Source: a virus
DNA: 53,711 nt
Virus record (IMG/VR): IMGVR_UViG_3300037488_000489
Location: 1-53,711 of that record
Strand: one strand, 5' to 3'
Part shown: piece after piece, positions 10,001 through 21,500 of the stretch
How positions within the stretch are numbered: position 1 is the first letter of the stretch
How the letters are laid out: each line of letters opens with the position of its first letter
Notes under the pieces: generated by a model
Seen by the model: only the letters and a program-made list of their open reading frames with translations
The model's database searches: none
Told to the model about the DNA's origin: nothing
Program-made: the position numbers and the translations under genes

Positions 10001-13000
10001 GAGCAAACATCCGTGGTGTATATGTTACACAAGCTAATGAAGCTAAACTAGGTTTAGGTGGTACTATAGTAGATGGTAAGTATGTTGGTGGATTAATGAA
10101 CTACTTAAAAGGTGATAGTGATATAGATCCTGCTAAGACTATTGCATTTGTAATGGTTGAACAAGTAGGAGATAAAGTGACTGTTGTAGATAAAGATGGC
10201 AAACCTCTTGCTAATCCTACATTTGAAACTGCTGTATTCCAAGTGATGCCAGATCCTAAGTTTCAATGGAGTGAGAAGTTTGGTGGGAAGAGTATGTTCA
10301 GAGAAGGTACTCCAGAAGATGTCAAAGAAAACATTATTGCTAGATATACAGAATTTGTTAATGAAACTCTATCTGAAACTGGTATTATTCCTCATACAAT
10401 AGAAGCTTCTTTTGGTACTGCTCAAAAGACTAAGGGTGCAAAGAACTCTGTGACTAGTGCTGGATTAATCAAATCTTCTGATTTGAATACTAAGTCTGTA
10501 CTAAATGTTCCTACAAATAATGGTACTATCACAAGAGGTTCTACTTCTTTTTCTAATCCATTAGGTAAGATATTTTTAAAAGCTGCTAATGGTTATGTGA
10601 TGTTACAAAATAACAAACACAATAAAAAGCAAGCTGGGGTTATATTTGATGCAATCAGGGAACTTTGTAATATTGCAAATACTGAATACAACTTACAATC
10701 ACCTGAGGCTCAGAGATTGTATAAGTGGTTAACTACTGTGGTGTATTGGGGTAAACCTAAGAATGCTCCAGGGGTTAACAGTATGTGGTTTGAGAAAGGT
10801 AAGTTACGTGTTGGAAACGAAGGTAAAACTTACACGTTTACAACTGAAGGATTGGATGCAGCTAAAGATAAAATCATGGCTGACATAATGGACTCTTACC
10901 ATAATGTAAGATCTATATTTGTAGCTAGTGATGTAAAGACCAATAGTATTTACAACTGGCAGTTACCCTATGAGCAAATTGTTGGTATAAAAGATGGTAA
11001 GATAGAAGCTAAGCAATGGAAGAACTATCAATCATACTTATTATCTTCTGAAGGAAGAAATGGTGAAGATGCTCCATTGACTACAAACATTAATCCTATA
11101 TCAGCTGAAGCTGAAGTTAATAGACAAGGTGTATACTTTGTAGCTACAGATACAGCTGCTAGATATGCAGCTCCTCTTCCTAAGGTGAAAGCTCCTAAAA
11201 CATTGACTCCAGGTTCTCCTAAAGCTGATGTTACTAATGCTATTGAAGATGGTAAGGTGACTACTATTAGCAACCCTGCTTTTGGTACAGTTCACTTTAT
11301 TGCTAACTTCAACAATCTAGATGAGATTCAGTTTGTTACAACAGATCCAACTAATCCAGATTCTATTAAAATGGCTGCAGATAACACTTCTGCTTTTGCT
11401 AAAGTGAATGCTAATACAATTGCTGCATCTATTGCTCAAAAAATTAGAGGGGAACAAACAGCTATTAAAGAAGAAGCTAAAGTTGTAGCTCCTATTATTG
11501 AAGAGAATAATATCCCTGAGACTGATGAGGAGTTGATGAGAAAGCAAATGAATGAAACAGAAGATGATGCTCCTTTCCGTACTAAGTTACGCAATCAAGT
11601 TGATTCATTTGAGAAAGAGAACTGGCCTAAGATTGAAAAATTCTTAAAAGAAAAGTTTCCTAACCTTCCTGTATATAGAGTAAAGAACATCATCAGAAAT
11701 GCTGCTGGACAAGAAATGTTTGGTATGTTTAAAGATGGTGCCATCTATGTATATGAAGGAGCTGAGACAGGTACATTATATCACGAAGTGTTCCACGGTG
11801 TGTACAGAATGTTTACTAGCCCTGATGAACGCAATAGTATCAGAGATGAATTTAGATCTAGAGCAGGAAGCTTTACAGATAGAGCTAGTGGTGAAGAGCT
11901 TAAATACTCTGATGCTACTGATATACAAATAGAAGAGCAATTAGCTGAAGAGTTAATTGACTACATTCAAAATGGTAAGCTACCAGCTAAACCAAAAGAT
12001 GGTAGACCATTCATTGTTAAGATGTTTGCTGACTTTGTAAACTTTGTTAAGTCATTGTTTACAGGTGCTAAAGCTGAATTAAATACAAGAGAATTATTTA
12101 AGCAAATTAAGAAAGGAGATTTTAAACAGTACTCTCCTGTTACATCTAGTTTGTCTTATGCTAATAAAGGTATTATAGATATTGATTCTGCTATTGCAGA
12201 ACCTGGTGCTGTTGCACGTTTAAAGATGGGTGGACAAACTGTTCATGACATCATGCAACAAATGACTTACATTACGCTAGGTGATATTGTTAAGAGTGAT
12301 GAAGGTTTGTTCAATATTGAGAAGGTTAAGAAACCAGCTCTTTATGCAAAACTTAAAGATAACTTACAGAAGACAGCTCTTAAATCTAGAAAAGAAGCTG
12401 AAAATGATGTTAGAGATGGTAATATGACTAATGAAGCATCTCTTCCTATTATTGAAAAGTCTATTGCTTTATGGAGAGACATTACTGATAACTGGGATGA
12501 TATTGTTGCAAAACATGAAGAATATCTTAAAGCATATTCTATTCAGTTTGATGAGAATGAAGAAACAGAATTTACTACTGAAGATAAATCTAAAGGTTCT
12601 GATTATATGGATAGTAGCAAGATTGATAGCTTTAAGAAAGCTGCAGCTGCTACTAAGATTTTATTAGCCACTGTGCCTATTGTAAAAGATGGCAAGTTGG
12701 ACTACTCATCTATCAATGGTGTAAGATTATTACCTGTTAGTGAGGTGTACATGACTTTGTTAAACAAAACTCATAGCTCACGTAGTATTGATGAGATGAT
12801 TAGCAGAATCTATGATATAGCTAAGGATGACGAAAACTATCGTACATTATATGAGCGTATTACTAAGACTAAGTATATTGATAATAACTTTGACTTCTCT
12901 TCTATTAAGAACACTAATGAAGAAAGATTAATTTCTGCATTATGGAAGTTACTTAAGAAACAGAACCCAGAGGTTAAGAACTTATTTATATTAGAGAATG

Positions 13001-16000
13001 GCGAAGCTCAAGTTGGAGATTCTAACTTTAGCACAGCAACTAGACAACTAAGTGCTACATATACAAGTGCTGTTATTAATAGCATTAAGACCACTCCTAA
13101 ATATTTTACGTTTGATAAGAAAGAAAATGCTTTTGTCCCTGTAAGAGATGACAACGGTGTTGCAGCTATAGAAGATGCAGATGTTAACACTCCAGAAACT
13201 CAAAGAAGATTCTTAGGTTCATTAGGTATCAGTTTCACTAAAGATGAGTATGATACATTAGCGATGAATGGTACTGATGATATAGATAGATTCCAAGAAG
13301 CTGTTAGAGGTATTAAAACTAGTTTTGTAAGAGCTAAGAAGATCACAACATTCTCTGGTAAGACATTATCTATCAAGGGAAGATTGATGACATTAGCTGA
13401 GTTGAAAGTTAAGCTTGCAAACCCAGAGTTTGACAGCACGTTCTACAACGTGAATGGTGAGATGACTCAAACGTTCCTTGGTACAAATGCTGCTAGTAAC
13501 TTATTTGATACACTTTCTCAAATTAACAATAAGTCAGAGTTAGCTAACACTCCGTATGCATACTTACTTACAGATTCATTTGCTCAAAACTCTATTATAT
13601 TAAACATGATGTTTGATGAAGAGGGTAATAGAATTGAAGGGTCTAATGAGTTAATGAAAACATCTTGGGCTGATGGTACACAGAATGCTGTAAACGGTAA
13701 GAAGAAGTCTTCTTCTAAATTAACATACCAAGAGCGTTTAATCCAAGAGATTAATATGAACTTGGCTGGATACTACTATACACTTATTCCTGGTGATGCA
13801 TCATTACAATGGCAAACTTATATGAAGAATGCTATTATTGCTGATCAATTACTTTCAGGATATGATGCTGTATATGATATCTTCAAAGGTTATTTCACTT
13901 CTGAAATGAATTTATCTAGAGAAGACCGTCCTACTAAAAACCAAAAAGAGTTACGTTTCTTTAAACCTATTCTTGGTGAAACCCTTCATAACAAATTAAT
14001 TGCACTTGACGGAGCTCCTGAGGTTATATATGACAATAATAAAGAAGCTATTGATAAAGCTGTATTGGCATTTATTAACAAGAAGACAACTTCATTTAAA
14101 AATAATCTTGAGACATACGGTGTAATCACCAATGCAGCAGGACGTATGGTTGAACAGATAATGAACAAACAATTTGAAGTAAAAAACTTACAGTTTGCTC
14201 AGGGAGGGTCTATGACAGAAGAAAAATTGAATAGAGAGTTGACAGCATTGTCAGTTAACTTCATGATTAATAACATTGAGTTACATAAGTTATTGTTCTC
14301 TGACCCTTATCAATATACAGATGAGTTGAAGCGTATCAAGAACTTTTTATCTCCACGTCAATCTATTATTTCTAACTCAGCTAATATGAATGATGTGTTA
14401 GATAGAGTTTGGAATGAGGGCTATGAGGTGGGTGATATTGGTTACACAGATATGACTCAAGATTCTTTTAAAACTGTAACTGTTGCTGATATAAATAGTT
14501 TCCGTGATCTTGATGGATACAAGCCAGCAGACACAGAGGAAAAGAAAGATACTAAATGGCAACCATATGAGGAATCAGATGGTTCTGGTATTATTATGTT
14601 TAAATCATACCGTAACTTCAGAATCCGTGCTAATGATTGGACTGATGAAAATGAAGAACAATATAAATATGATATAGCTTGGGAGAAAAGATTCAAAGGG
14701 TTAAAGCTTTCTGATAAAGAAAAAGCAATCTTAAAAGAACTTAATCCTAATGTTAAGAGCACGTATACATCTATTAAGCCTATTGTATCTGGTAACAAAG
14801 CTAACGGTCAATCATACAATGATGTTGTATTAGATAAGTTTGCGTTGTATCCATTATCTTTCCGTGTTCTCCAAGAGATTAACATGGCTGGTGGTAAAGA
14901 AAGCTCTAACGCTGTTGAGCATTACAACAAGATGCAAGCTGAGAATATTGATTACAGCATCTTTAAATCAGGTAGAAAGGTTGGTGCACAAGGTCAACAT
15001 GATTTATATAAAGATGGTGAGTTTAATACTGATTCATATGCTGATGATACAATAGTTAATGTTCCATTTAATATTATATCTGTTCAGTCAGAAGTTCCAT
15101 CTAAAGAAATAGAACAAGTAACTAGAGGTTCTCAAATCACTAAGTTAGCTACTATGGACTTCATGGAAGCTGGTGTACCTATTGACTTTGAGAAAGGTAA
15201 AGATATTAACACTCGTTATGAGAAATGGTTTAAGTTAACAGGAGATCAAAAGTTAGCTAAATCTAAATTATACAAAGAGATTAAAAATAACCAAGCATTG
15301 TTAGAGGCAATGATGGAAGAGGGTTATCAAAATCTACTTAAACAAATGGGCATTATTGAAAATGCTGATGAGACATTTAGCATTGATAGTACTGCTAAGG
15401 TGGGAGAGATTTTACGTAAAGAGATTCTTAAAAGAGAAGTTAATGACAACATTGCTGATGCATTAGCTGGATTCTTAGAAGGTCATACAGTTATAGAAGC
15501 TACTCCTGCATATCAACAAATTAGAAGTATTCTTTACTCAATTGCTAATAGAGAAGTTATTAGTCCTAAGATTTCTGGTGGCATGAAGGTACAAATCCCT
15601 TCTACATTATTTGAAGAAATTAAAGGTAGACCAACTAAGATTAATGGTAAAGAAGCTTATGAGTCTGATGTATTAGACTTCTATGTAGATAAAGAGGGCA
15701 AGCGTGTATGTGAAATAATGTTAGGTAGATGGTTCTACAGTCCAATGAGTGACAAAGACCTACTTGACTATTTAAATAATACAGATGAAGGAAAAGAGAT
15801 TTTAGCTGGTATTGGATTCCGTATCCCTACACAGAAACAAAACTCTATTGATAGCTTTGTAATTAAACAATTCTTACCAGAAGAGTTTGGAGACAACGTA
15901 GTTATTCCTTCAGCTTTGGTTAAGAAAGCAGGTTCTGATTTTGATATTGATAAGTTATCTGTATACTTAAAGAACGTTTATGAAGATGCAAAAGGTGATG

Positions 16001-18534
16001 TAAGACTTGTTCCTTATTTAGGAATGGGAGAAGAAGCTAAAGCTAAATTCAATGAGCAATTAAACCTTGGTAAGAATGGATATAAAATGTCTCTTGAGAA
16101 TGCATATATTCAATCTATTCAGAATTTAGTATCTAGTCCTGAGAACTTTAAATCATTAGTACAACCTAACTCTGCAGATCAGTTAAAAGACTTAGCTAAA
16201 GAAATCACTAAGAAATTAGGAATGGAATCACTTGATTCTTCTTCTTTAGATAATATGTTGGATAGAGAATATATGTCTAGACTGAGACAAGCGTTTGTAG
16301 CTGGTAAGTATGCAATTGGTATTGCTGCTAGAAACCAGACAAACCACTCATTGAATCAACGTCAGCTTGTATATATTGATCCAACAAAGATAGCTAGTGA
16401 AGATGCTGCTTGGTTAAAAGATGGATCTATTACATTTACAGACTATAACAAAGTTACAGTTAAGGGTAAAGAGTATGCTACTATCTCTATGATTAATAAC
16501 GTAGATGGTCAGAAGATCTCTGATATTAACGCTCAGTTCATTGATGGATACGTGGATATTTCTAAGGGTCCTTGGATTATGGAACTTGGTGCTACACCAA
16601 ACGTAACCTCTACTTGGATGTTCTTATCAAGCATTGGTGTACCTATTGATACAATTGCCTACTTCATGAACCAACCAATCATTCGTGATTACTTGGCTAA
16701 GGTGGAGAACGCAGGATATAGTTGGTTATTTATTGATGATTATGTAGCTGAGACAAAAGCTCTTAATAAATATAGTGTAGGAAAGAACTATGACTTCTCT
16801 AAGATCAAGTCTATTCCTAGCAAAGAAAGTTTACTTAAAACTGTAGGAGCTATAGGTAGAGATTTAACTAGAGATCAAAAGGCTGAACAACAATTCATGT
16901 TAGATGAGTTCTTGAAATATGCTAAGATGTCTAGTCAGATGTTTACATTCTCTCAGGGTACAAACTTTGATACAGCTACATTCAATGATCCATACTTAGT
17001 ATTCAAGAAGATGGAGCAATTGAAGAAAGCTCAGAATACAATCTTCTCAGCATTAGATGAAGAAGGTAATGTTATATCTGGTGTAGATGATGTATTGAAG
17101 AACTCTTTCTTAGGTAAGCTAGCTGAGAAGATTGGTTATATTAGAAATGCTTATGCAGAGATTCTTAAGTCTGATGCTCCTAATGTAAGAAACGTAATTG
17201 AGAATGTATTAGTTGATTACATAGATATGCCAGACTCTGATTTTATTAGAGTGAGTCAAAAGGCTGTATCTGATTTGTTTGACTGGGCTGTACAGATTGA
17301 TAAAGGATATAACAAACAAATCACTGAGTTATTGTTATCTAAAGACAATGCTTCAGGTGAATTATCTAAATTCATAAAAGAAGTTAAGGATACAAAAGAT
17401 CATCCTTTACGTAACAATCAGATAATCAAGTTGTTAGATCCAATCATTAATGGTGCTGTAGATGGTGTCAATAATGCTAAGATTAACAACAAGAGCAATA
17501 AGGTGTTTGATCAAAACCAAATCATCTATGGATTTAATGAAATGAAACAATACTTAGAAGACAATGGTAGTACATTGTACGATAAGCTTGTAAGACTTGC
17601 AGTGTTACAATCTGGATTGTCTAACTCTCCAATATCATTCACTTCGTTATTGCCATATGAAGATTTCAAAGAAATCTATAATAAGACTTTGTCTAATTTA
17701 GAAAATATGCCTAACTTAGCGGACTTCAATACGTTGAAGGTATTCCAAAGAAACAACTGGAATGATAGTGATATTGTTCCATCAAGAAAGGCTAAGAAGA
17801 TATCTGGACCATCTGGAGATTATTATCAAAACAATACAATCTTTAATGGTAACCTAGCTGTAACAGAAGCAGTGGCAGCTGGACAGATTCCAAAGCTACT
17901 TAAGTTGTCATCTCTATCTAGAGAAGCAAAAGCTGATGTTGTTATTTATTCTTGGGAAGAAGTACCTCAGGATAAGAAGAAATATGACATGATTAAAGAA
18001 GGTGACTTCTCATATATCAAGAAAGGATTATTCCAAAAGGTATATGATGGTACAACTCCTTTATCATTTGATAATAGGTATGGCACTCCAACATTTGTCT
18101 ATAAAATGATTAATGCTTGGGGAGAATCTAAAAGAGTTGGTGAAAGCTATTTCAGTGCAAATGAGTTTTATGCATTTGCTCAGAAGTCTGTAATTGATAA
18201 TGGTTTCTTAGAAGCTAAGGAAGTAGAAGATGATGTAATCACACAATACTTCTCAGCTGAACCAAAGGCAATTGTTAGCACAGAACCAAAGATTCAAGAT
18301 GAATTGATAGATGAAGATGCTGTATTAATTGAAGATGACGCAGAACAATTAGGCGAAGCGTTAGAAGAATCAATTAAGAATGATGCTAAAATGGAAATAC
18401 CTTCTGGTGAGGTAAAATTAAAAGATGGTAAGTATCATGCACTAGCTGATATAAATGGTACATATCTTAGTGAGCTAGGATATTCACAGAAGAAAATAAG
18501 CGAAATATTACAAACAATCTGTAAACTAGGATAA
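7030..18534 (+). CDS. Giant polyprotein-like virion protein: zincin motif plus DxDxD RNA-polymerase-like motif (3834 aa)
   Basis: This single frame fills 11.5 kb. The N-terminal 200 residues include hydrophobic Gly/Ala-rich stretches (about residues 95-125 and 185-215). H1585-E-V-F-H1589, in the context LYHEVFHGVYRMF, is a zinc metallopeptidase HExxH motif, with candidate third ligands in the Glu-rich helix about 50 residues on (IEEQLAEELIDYI). Near residue 2967 is AGSDFDIDKLSVYL, with D2970, D2972 and D2974. This fits the DxDxD metal-binding loop of the single-chain, two-barrel RNA polymerases carried in virions of crAss-like phages (phi14:2 gp66 is the characterised example). Upstream, near residue 2700, RGSQITK could be part of the first barrel. 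A zincin near such a polymerase is also known from crAss-like phages. I infer an ejected early-transcription polymerase and protease, possibly matured by cleavage. Homology rests on short motifs seen by eye, and relatedness to crAss-like phages is not established. Confidence 0.65.
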   Translation: MPDFDKNLKPILKNEDVNLPNLDNPASTGNFGYRQSVEGKQSAVDQFFGGGPVVNDMAPTVTAKELYENRRYEIFSPDITDIENQKANAQSWGTQAANGILKGLNLTATTVVGGFGMLEGVLEASFSGRLADIWDNKILRDLDDWNNKVDQEYLPNYYSTKETEANWYSTDNWFRPNFLFDKLVKNSGYAVGAMISGNIANAGILRLGRGIGALADAYAIGAESSQAFKSYTPLLRNMSRAFSAGKNIEAAAVLEKGIATVADVTAQSSQLAEIAAQTNNFFRINDIGRRTAIAAYSSAGESSFEALQTSREYRKNAIAQFIQDYGYEPTGSDLEKINQDTESVGKVSFFANMGILSATEYVQLPRLLGSSYSASKQAANSLMGQVDNVVLREGKYVAEEAATRFGKIYDKAKGVGRYVFDPKEALQEGLQTGLQVGTQNYYNKAYQTGNANVWVDGFLYGVNGVNKEGRGVGVLNSKEGAESILLGGITGGMMQIKGNFSQQAALATNTQAFINTLNSTPSFKQAFQDRMDGINRGVILQQQQQVAVLQGDRLEAKDLDADLLHNYLAPRIKYGRFDMIIEDIKELKRDGLTEGGLSQLKEQGLANINDTVDMYQQRLANFEKVAGQVSELYKSLDLRYSGEVDDKGNRKYSSQVIDKLVYAGAKIMNYDKRIPQVNAPLAAAGIDTTAVLTDIIKNKQPNKEATDGVIEQINNMDVTSEVKDDLKLALTDTIELSLRRKLFIDQYDDIKSNPEKYQVKTTLAEEEELPVEVDQVEDGKTKKRELEVGQEYSLKQSYLRDGNGLVLAPKITVQAQTLGGEYEVVLPNGKTSFLTPEQFKAYSVSDNNNTSEELSDLLDNVITRIVSQPKYKDVADTMPAGEESEKTLLQHINEQNNPELIDEIEAEFKEKSEAFMKQAEAIAKDEKLAAEFNATMDMAGTEVIATEEASAPDTNAKSTDVLPRATIPSQQIPGYKNSNFFGNKLGSFSNRANIRGVYVTQANEAKLGLGGTIVDGKYVGGLMNYLKGDSDIDPAKTIAFVMVEQVGDKVTVVDKDGKPLANPTFETAVFQVMPDPKFQWSEKFGGKSMFREGTPEDVKENIIARYTEFVNETLSETGIIPHTIEASFGTAQKTKGAKNSVTSAGLIKSSDLNTKSVLNVPTNNGTITRGSTSFSNPLGKIFLKAANGYVMLQNNKHNKKQAGVIFDAIRELCNIANTEYNLQSPEAQRLYKWLTTVVYWGKPKNAPGVNSMWFEKGKLRVGNEGKTYTFTTEGLDAAKDKIMADIMDSYHNVRSIFVASDVKTNSIYNWQLPYEQIVGIKDGKIEAKQWKNYQSYLLSSEGRNGEDAPLTTNINPISAEAEVNRQGVYFVATDTAARYAAPLPKVKAPKTLTPGSPKADVTNAIEDGKVTTISNPAFGTVHFIANFNNLDEIQFVTTDPTNPDSIKMAADNTSAFAKVNANTIAASIAQKIRGEQTAIKEEAKVVAPIIEENNIPETDEELMRKQMNETEDDAPFRTKLRNQVDSFEKENWPKIEKFLKEKFPNLPVYRVKNIIRNAAGQEMFGMFKDGAIYVYEGAETGTLYHEVFHGVYRMFTSPDERNSIRDEFRSRAGSFTDRASGEELKYSDATDIQIEEQLAEELIDYIQNGKLPAKPKDGRPFIVKMFADFVNFVKSLFTGAKAELNTRELFKQIKKGDFKQYSPVTSSLSYANKGIIDIDSAIAEPGAVARLKMGGQTVHDIMQQMTYITLGDIVKSDEGLFNIEKVKKPALYAKLKDNLQKTALKSRKEAENDVRDGNMTNEASLPIIEKSIALWRDITDNWDDIVAKHEEYLKAYSIQFDENEETEFTTEDKSKGSDYMDSSKIDSFKKAAAATKILLATVPIVKDGKLDYSSINGVRLLPVSEVYMTLLNKTHSSRSIDEMISRIYDIAKDDENYRTLYERITKTKYIDNNFDFSSIKNTNEERLISALWKLLKKQNPEVKNLFILENGEAQVGDSNFSTATRQLSATYTSAVINSIKTTPKYFTFDKKENAFVPVRDDNGVAAIEDADVNTPETQRRFLGSLGISFTKDEYDTLAMNGTDDIDRFQEAVRGIKTSFVRAKKITTFSGKTLSIKGRLMTLAELKVKLANPEFDSTFYNVNGEMTQTFLGTNAASNLFDTLSQINNKSELANTPYAYLLTDSFAQNSIILNMMFDEEGNRIEGSNELMKTSWADGTQNAVNGKKKSSSKLTYQERLIQEINMNLAGYYYTLIPGDASLQWQTYMKNAIIADQLLSGYDAVYDIFKGYFTSEMNLSREDRPTKNQKELRFFKPILGETLHNKLIALDGAPEVIYDNNKEAIDKAVLAFINKKTTSFKNNLETYGVITNAAGRMVEQIMNKQFEVKNLQFAQGGSMTEEKLNRELTALSVNFMINNIELHKLLFSDPYQYTDELKRIKNFLSPRQSIISNSANMNDVLDRVWNEGYEVGDIGYTDMTQDSFKTVTVADINSFRDLDGYKPADTEEKKDTKWQPYEESDGSGIIMFKSYRNFRIRANDWTDENEEQYKYDIAWEKRFKGLKLSDKEKAILKELNPNVKSTYTSIKPIVSGNKANGQSYNDVVLDKFALYPLSFRVLQEINMAGGKESSNAVEHYNKMQAENIDYSIFKSGRKVGAQGQHDLYKDGEFNTDSYADDTIVNVPFNIISVQSEVPSKEIEQVTRGSQITKLATMDFMEAGVPIDFEKGKDINTRYEKWFKLTGDQKLAKSKLYKEIKNNQALLEAMMEEGYQNLLKQMGIIENADETFSIDSTAKVGEILRKEILKREVNDNIADALAGFLEGHTVIEATPAYQQIRSILYSIANREVISPKISGGMKVQIPSTLFEEIKGRPTKINGKEAYESDVLDFYVDKEGKRVCEIMLGRWFYSPMSDKDLLDYLNNTDEGKEILAGIGFRIPTQKQNSIDSFVIKQFLPEEFGDNVVIPSALVKKAGSDFDIDKLSVYLKNVYEDAKGDVRLVPYLGMGEEAKAKFNEQLNLGKNGYKMSLENAYIQSIQNLVSSPENFKSLVQPNSADQLKDLAKEITKKLGMESLDSSSLDNMLDREYMSRLRQAFVAGKYAIGIAARNQTNHSLNQRQLVYIDPTKIASEDAAWLKDGSITFTDYNKVTVKGKEYATISMINNVDGQKISDINAQFIDGYVDISKGPWIMELGATPNVTSTWMFLSSIGVPIDTIAYFMNQPIIRDYLAKVENAGYSWLFIDDYVAETKALNKYSVGKNYDFSKIKSIPSKESLLKTVGAIGRDLTRDQKAEQQFMLDEFLKYAKMSSQMFTFSQGTNFDTATFNDPYLVFKKMEQLKKAQNTIFSALDEEGNVISGVDDVLKNSFLGKLAEKIGYIRNAYAEILKSDAPNVRNVIENVLVDYIDMPDSDFIRVSQKAVSDLFDWAVQIDKGYNKQITELLLSKDNASGELSKFIKEVKDTKDHPLRNNQIIKLLDPIINGAVDGVNNAKINNKSNKVFDQNQIIYGFNEMKQYLEDNGSTLYDKLVRLAVLQSGLSNSPISFTSLLPYEDFKEIYNKTLSNLENMPNLADFNTLKVFQRNNWNDSDIVPSRKAKKISGPSGDYYQNNTIFNGNLAVTEAVAAGQIPKLLKLSSLSREAKADVVIYSWEEVPQDKKKYDMIKEGDFSYIKKGLFQKVYDGTTPLSFDNRYGTPTFVYKMINAWGESKRVGESYFSANEFYAFAQKSVIDNGFLEAKEVEDDVITQYFSAEPKAIVSTEPKIQDELIDEDAVLIEDDAEQLGEALEESIKNDAKMEIPSGEVKLKDGKYHALADINGTYLSELGYSQKKISEILQTICKLG

Positions 18535-18535
18535 T

Positions 18536-21500
18536 ATGGCAACCTGCCCAAATACAAGTCTTGATTCTTGGAAGAAATTAGTAGAAGATAAAGGAGAAGC
18601 TGCAGCATACTATCTTTGGGATAAGTATGATGGAAACATTCCTGTAGAAGCTACTGAAGAGCAATTAGCTGTAAAAGATAAATTGTTTCAAACTAAGAAG
18701 GAAGTTAAGAAGGTTACTATTGATAAAAAAGAAACAGATCCATTACTATTAGATTCTGAAGAAGCTAATAATGGATATGAAGTTCAAGATGAAACTGGTA
18801 AATGGACACCTATTCTTAAAAGGGTTACTAATAGAGTGAAGGCTTGGTACAAAGAGAAGTTTGGCACTAAGGTGTTTACTCCTCAAGAACAAGCGTTCAA
18901 TGATTTGAAAAGAGATTATGGTATTGCTGGTCACAATGATTTACAAGAAATACATGAGAGATACTTCTATCCAGACGGAACTAAAAGAGATGTTCCATTA
19001 GATAGACCTGCAGAAATCAACTTACCTTCTCAAGACATGTATGAAAAGTTAGAGAAGTATTATGTAAAGCTTATTGACTCATTCCCAGAAGGAACTAATA
19101 TCTATTCTGAGGTGGTGATTTATGATAAGAAGAATAAGGAAGCTGGTACAATTGACTTCTTAGCTGTTGAGAAGAATGGTAAGGGTCATATTCTAGACTG
19201 GAAGTTTATGTACATAGCTGGTAATGATGTTGCTTGGTTCAAGCAAGGAGCATTCAATATTCAGATTGGTACATACAAAGAGATGTTACGTACTAACTAC
19301 GGCATCAAAGAGTTTGGAATGCTACGTGCTATTCCTATTGCCATGGACTTCCAACTTAAGAACAAGCAAGATCCAAAGTTAGGATATAACTTAAATGGTA
19401 TTGCTATTGGTTCTGTAGACAAGAATGAAATAGATCCTCTTGTAGACTTAAAACTTATTCCTATATCTGAAGAAAGTGAATCTACAGGATTTGCAGCTTT
19501 AGATAAAGTGTTAAGTAATCTAAATGCATTATACCGTCAGTATAGTAAAGAGCAAGTTACTGATGAGCAAGAGCGTCAATTTAAAATAGAAAGACTTAAT
19601 CAGTTAAAGAAAGCTGTACGTATTGTACAGGGAACCAATAACTTACAACCTTTAATTGATGTAATTGAGGTGATGAGAAAAGATGGTGACAGAATCATGA
19701 ATGATTATGATGCTATCTATAAAGACAGACCTGCTTCAGCTGATGATTCTAATGATGCAGACCTATCTGACTTTGCTGAAGATATGAATAACTACATCAG
19801 ATTCTCTGAAGTGTTTTCTACAATCAGTGATGATATTGGAGATTTAATTTGGAATGCAGAGATGGATGCTGCTGCTACATCTGAAGCAGAAAAAGATAAC
19901 ATTAAAGCTAGAAAAGATATTCTATTTAATTTAGAGAGTGAATCTAAGTTAATTAGAAAGTCTATTAAAAGTATTACAGAAGCTTCTGAGAAGTTTGCTG
20001 ATAAGCATATTGGAGAAAGAAACTTGGTAACAGGTTTAACTAAAGCTGAGGCAGTTGTAAAAGGACTTGCTTCTAACTTTAGAGGTATTTCAGAATTACC
20101 ACTACGTGCCCTACAAGTGTTATACAAGCTAACTAGAAATGCACAAGGTAAAGCATCTCAAGAATCTTTAAGTGAGGTGGAAGAGCTTATGGCTATTAGA
20201 GAGAAGTTAGCTAAAAGAGGTGGTGATTTAAGAAAGCTTGTACAAAGAATTTATCAGAAAGATAGCTCAGGTAAATTGGTTAACAAGCTTGTAAAGAAGT
20301 TTGACTCTGACTTCTATGAGCAGGTTGATGAGAAAGCTGCAGCTGGTGGAGATAGACAATGGTTAACTGATAATATTGATATAGAAGCTTACAAAAAAGA
20401 AGCTAGTGTATTATTAGAAAAGCAACTTAAGAACATTGAGAGAAACTCTTATGCTGGTTCTGAAGAAGAGGTTGAAGATCAGAAGCGTAGATATTCTGAA
20501 GAAGCTAGACGTCTTTGGGATATAGAGAATGAGAACTTTAATGGTTGGAACAACTATGTAATCAAAAGACATCCGTTGGATAAATGGTTCTCTAAGGATT
20601 ACCAAGATGTACAATCTGATCCAGAACTATTAGAACTTTATAATTATATTGGTAAGGTTAATGATAAGGCTAAGGACTTAGGATATATCAATAACATGGT
20701 ATCTAAGAACTTCTTACCTTTCATTAGAAAGAGTATGGCTGAGCAGTTAGTTTGGGATAACAAACTTTCTGTAATGAGCAACTTTTATAATAGCTTACAG
20801 ATTAGAACAGATGATGCTGGTTATGGTCAAATCAATGAGGTGACTGGAGAATTAGAGAACAGCATCCCTAAATATTACACTGCAGACTTTAGTAAACAAG
20901 AAGATGGTACAAATGATTATTCTGATGTAAGTGAAGACTTATTCAAGAATATGATTTTATATGTTCAGCAAGTGAACAAGTATAAATACATGTCTGAGGT
21001 GGAAGGTCAACTTAAATTAGTTAAAACTATTGAGTCTTTCAAAAAGCACCTTAACACTAACCGTGTAGGTAATATTGTTAGAAAAGATGGTAAACCTGAA
21101 GAACTTCCTGGTAATGAAGAGAATACAAAGATGTATGATGAATTCTTACGTGCATTGTTGTATGAGCAAAAATATGTAATCAATGATTCTGATGTTCCTT
21201 TGAATATTGACAAAGTGCTAAACTTTGTTAAGAAAGGAATTAATAGGGTGGCTGGTAGAGAAGTATATAAAGAAACTGATGCTACAACAGCTACATCCAT
21301 GGTTAAAACTATTGATGCTGCTAATAGAGCATTTCAGTTAAAGACTCTTGGATTTGAATTCATCTCTGGTGCTGCCAACATGTTTGGTGGTAACATTCAG
21401 ATTGCTACACAGGCTGGAAACTATTTCAAGGCTAGAGAGTTTCTGAAAAATGAAACTAAATTAATTGGACAGAAGTTTGATAGTGAAGAAGACAAAGAAA

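Noticed and set aside
14457-14798. 113-aa minus-strand ORF inside the 3834-aa gene
   Set aside because: A shadow frame rich in Leu, Ser and Ile, typical of antisense readings here; no motif or signal supports it.
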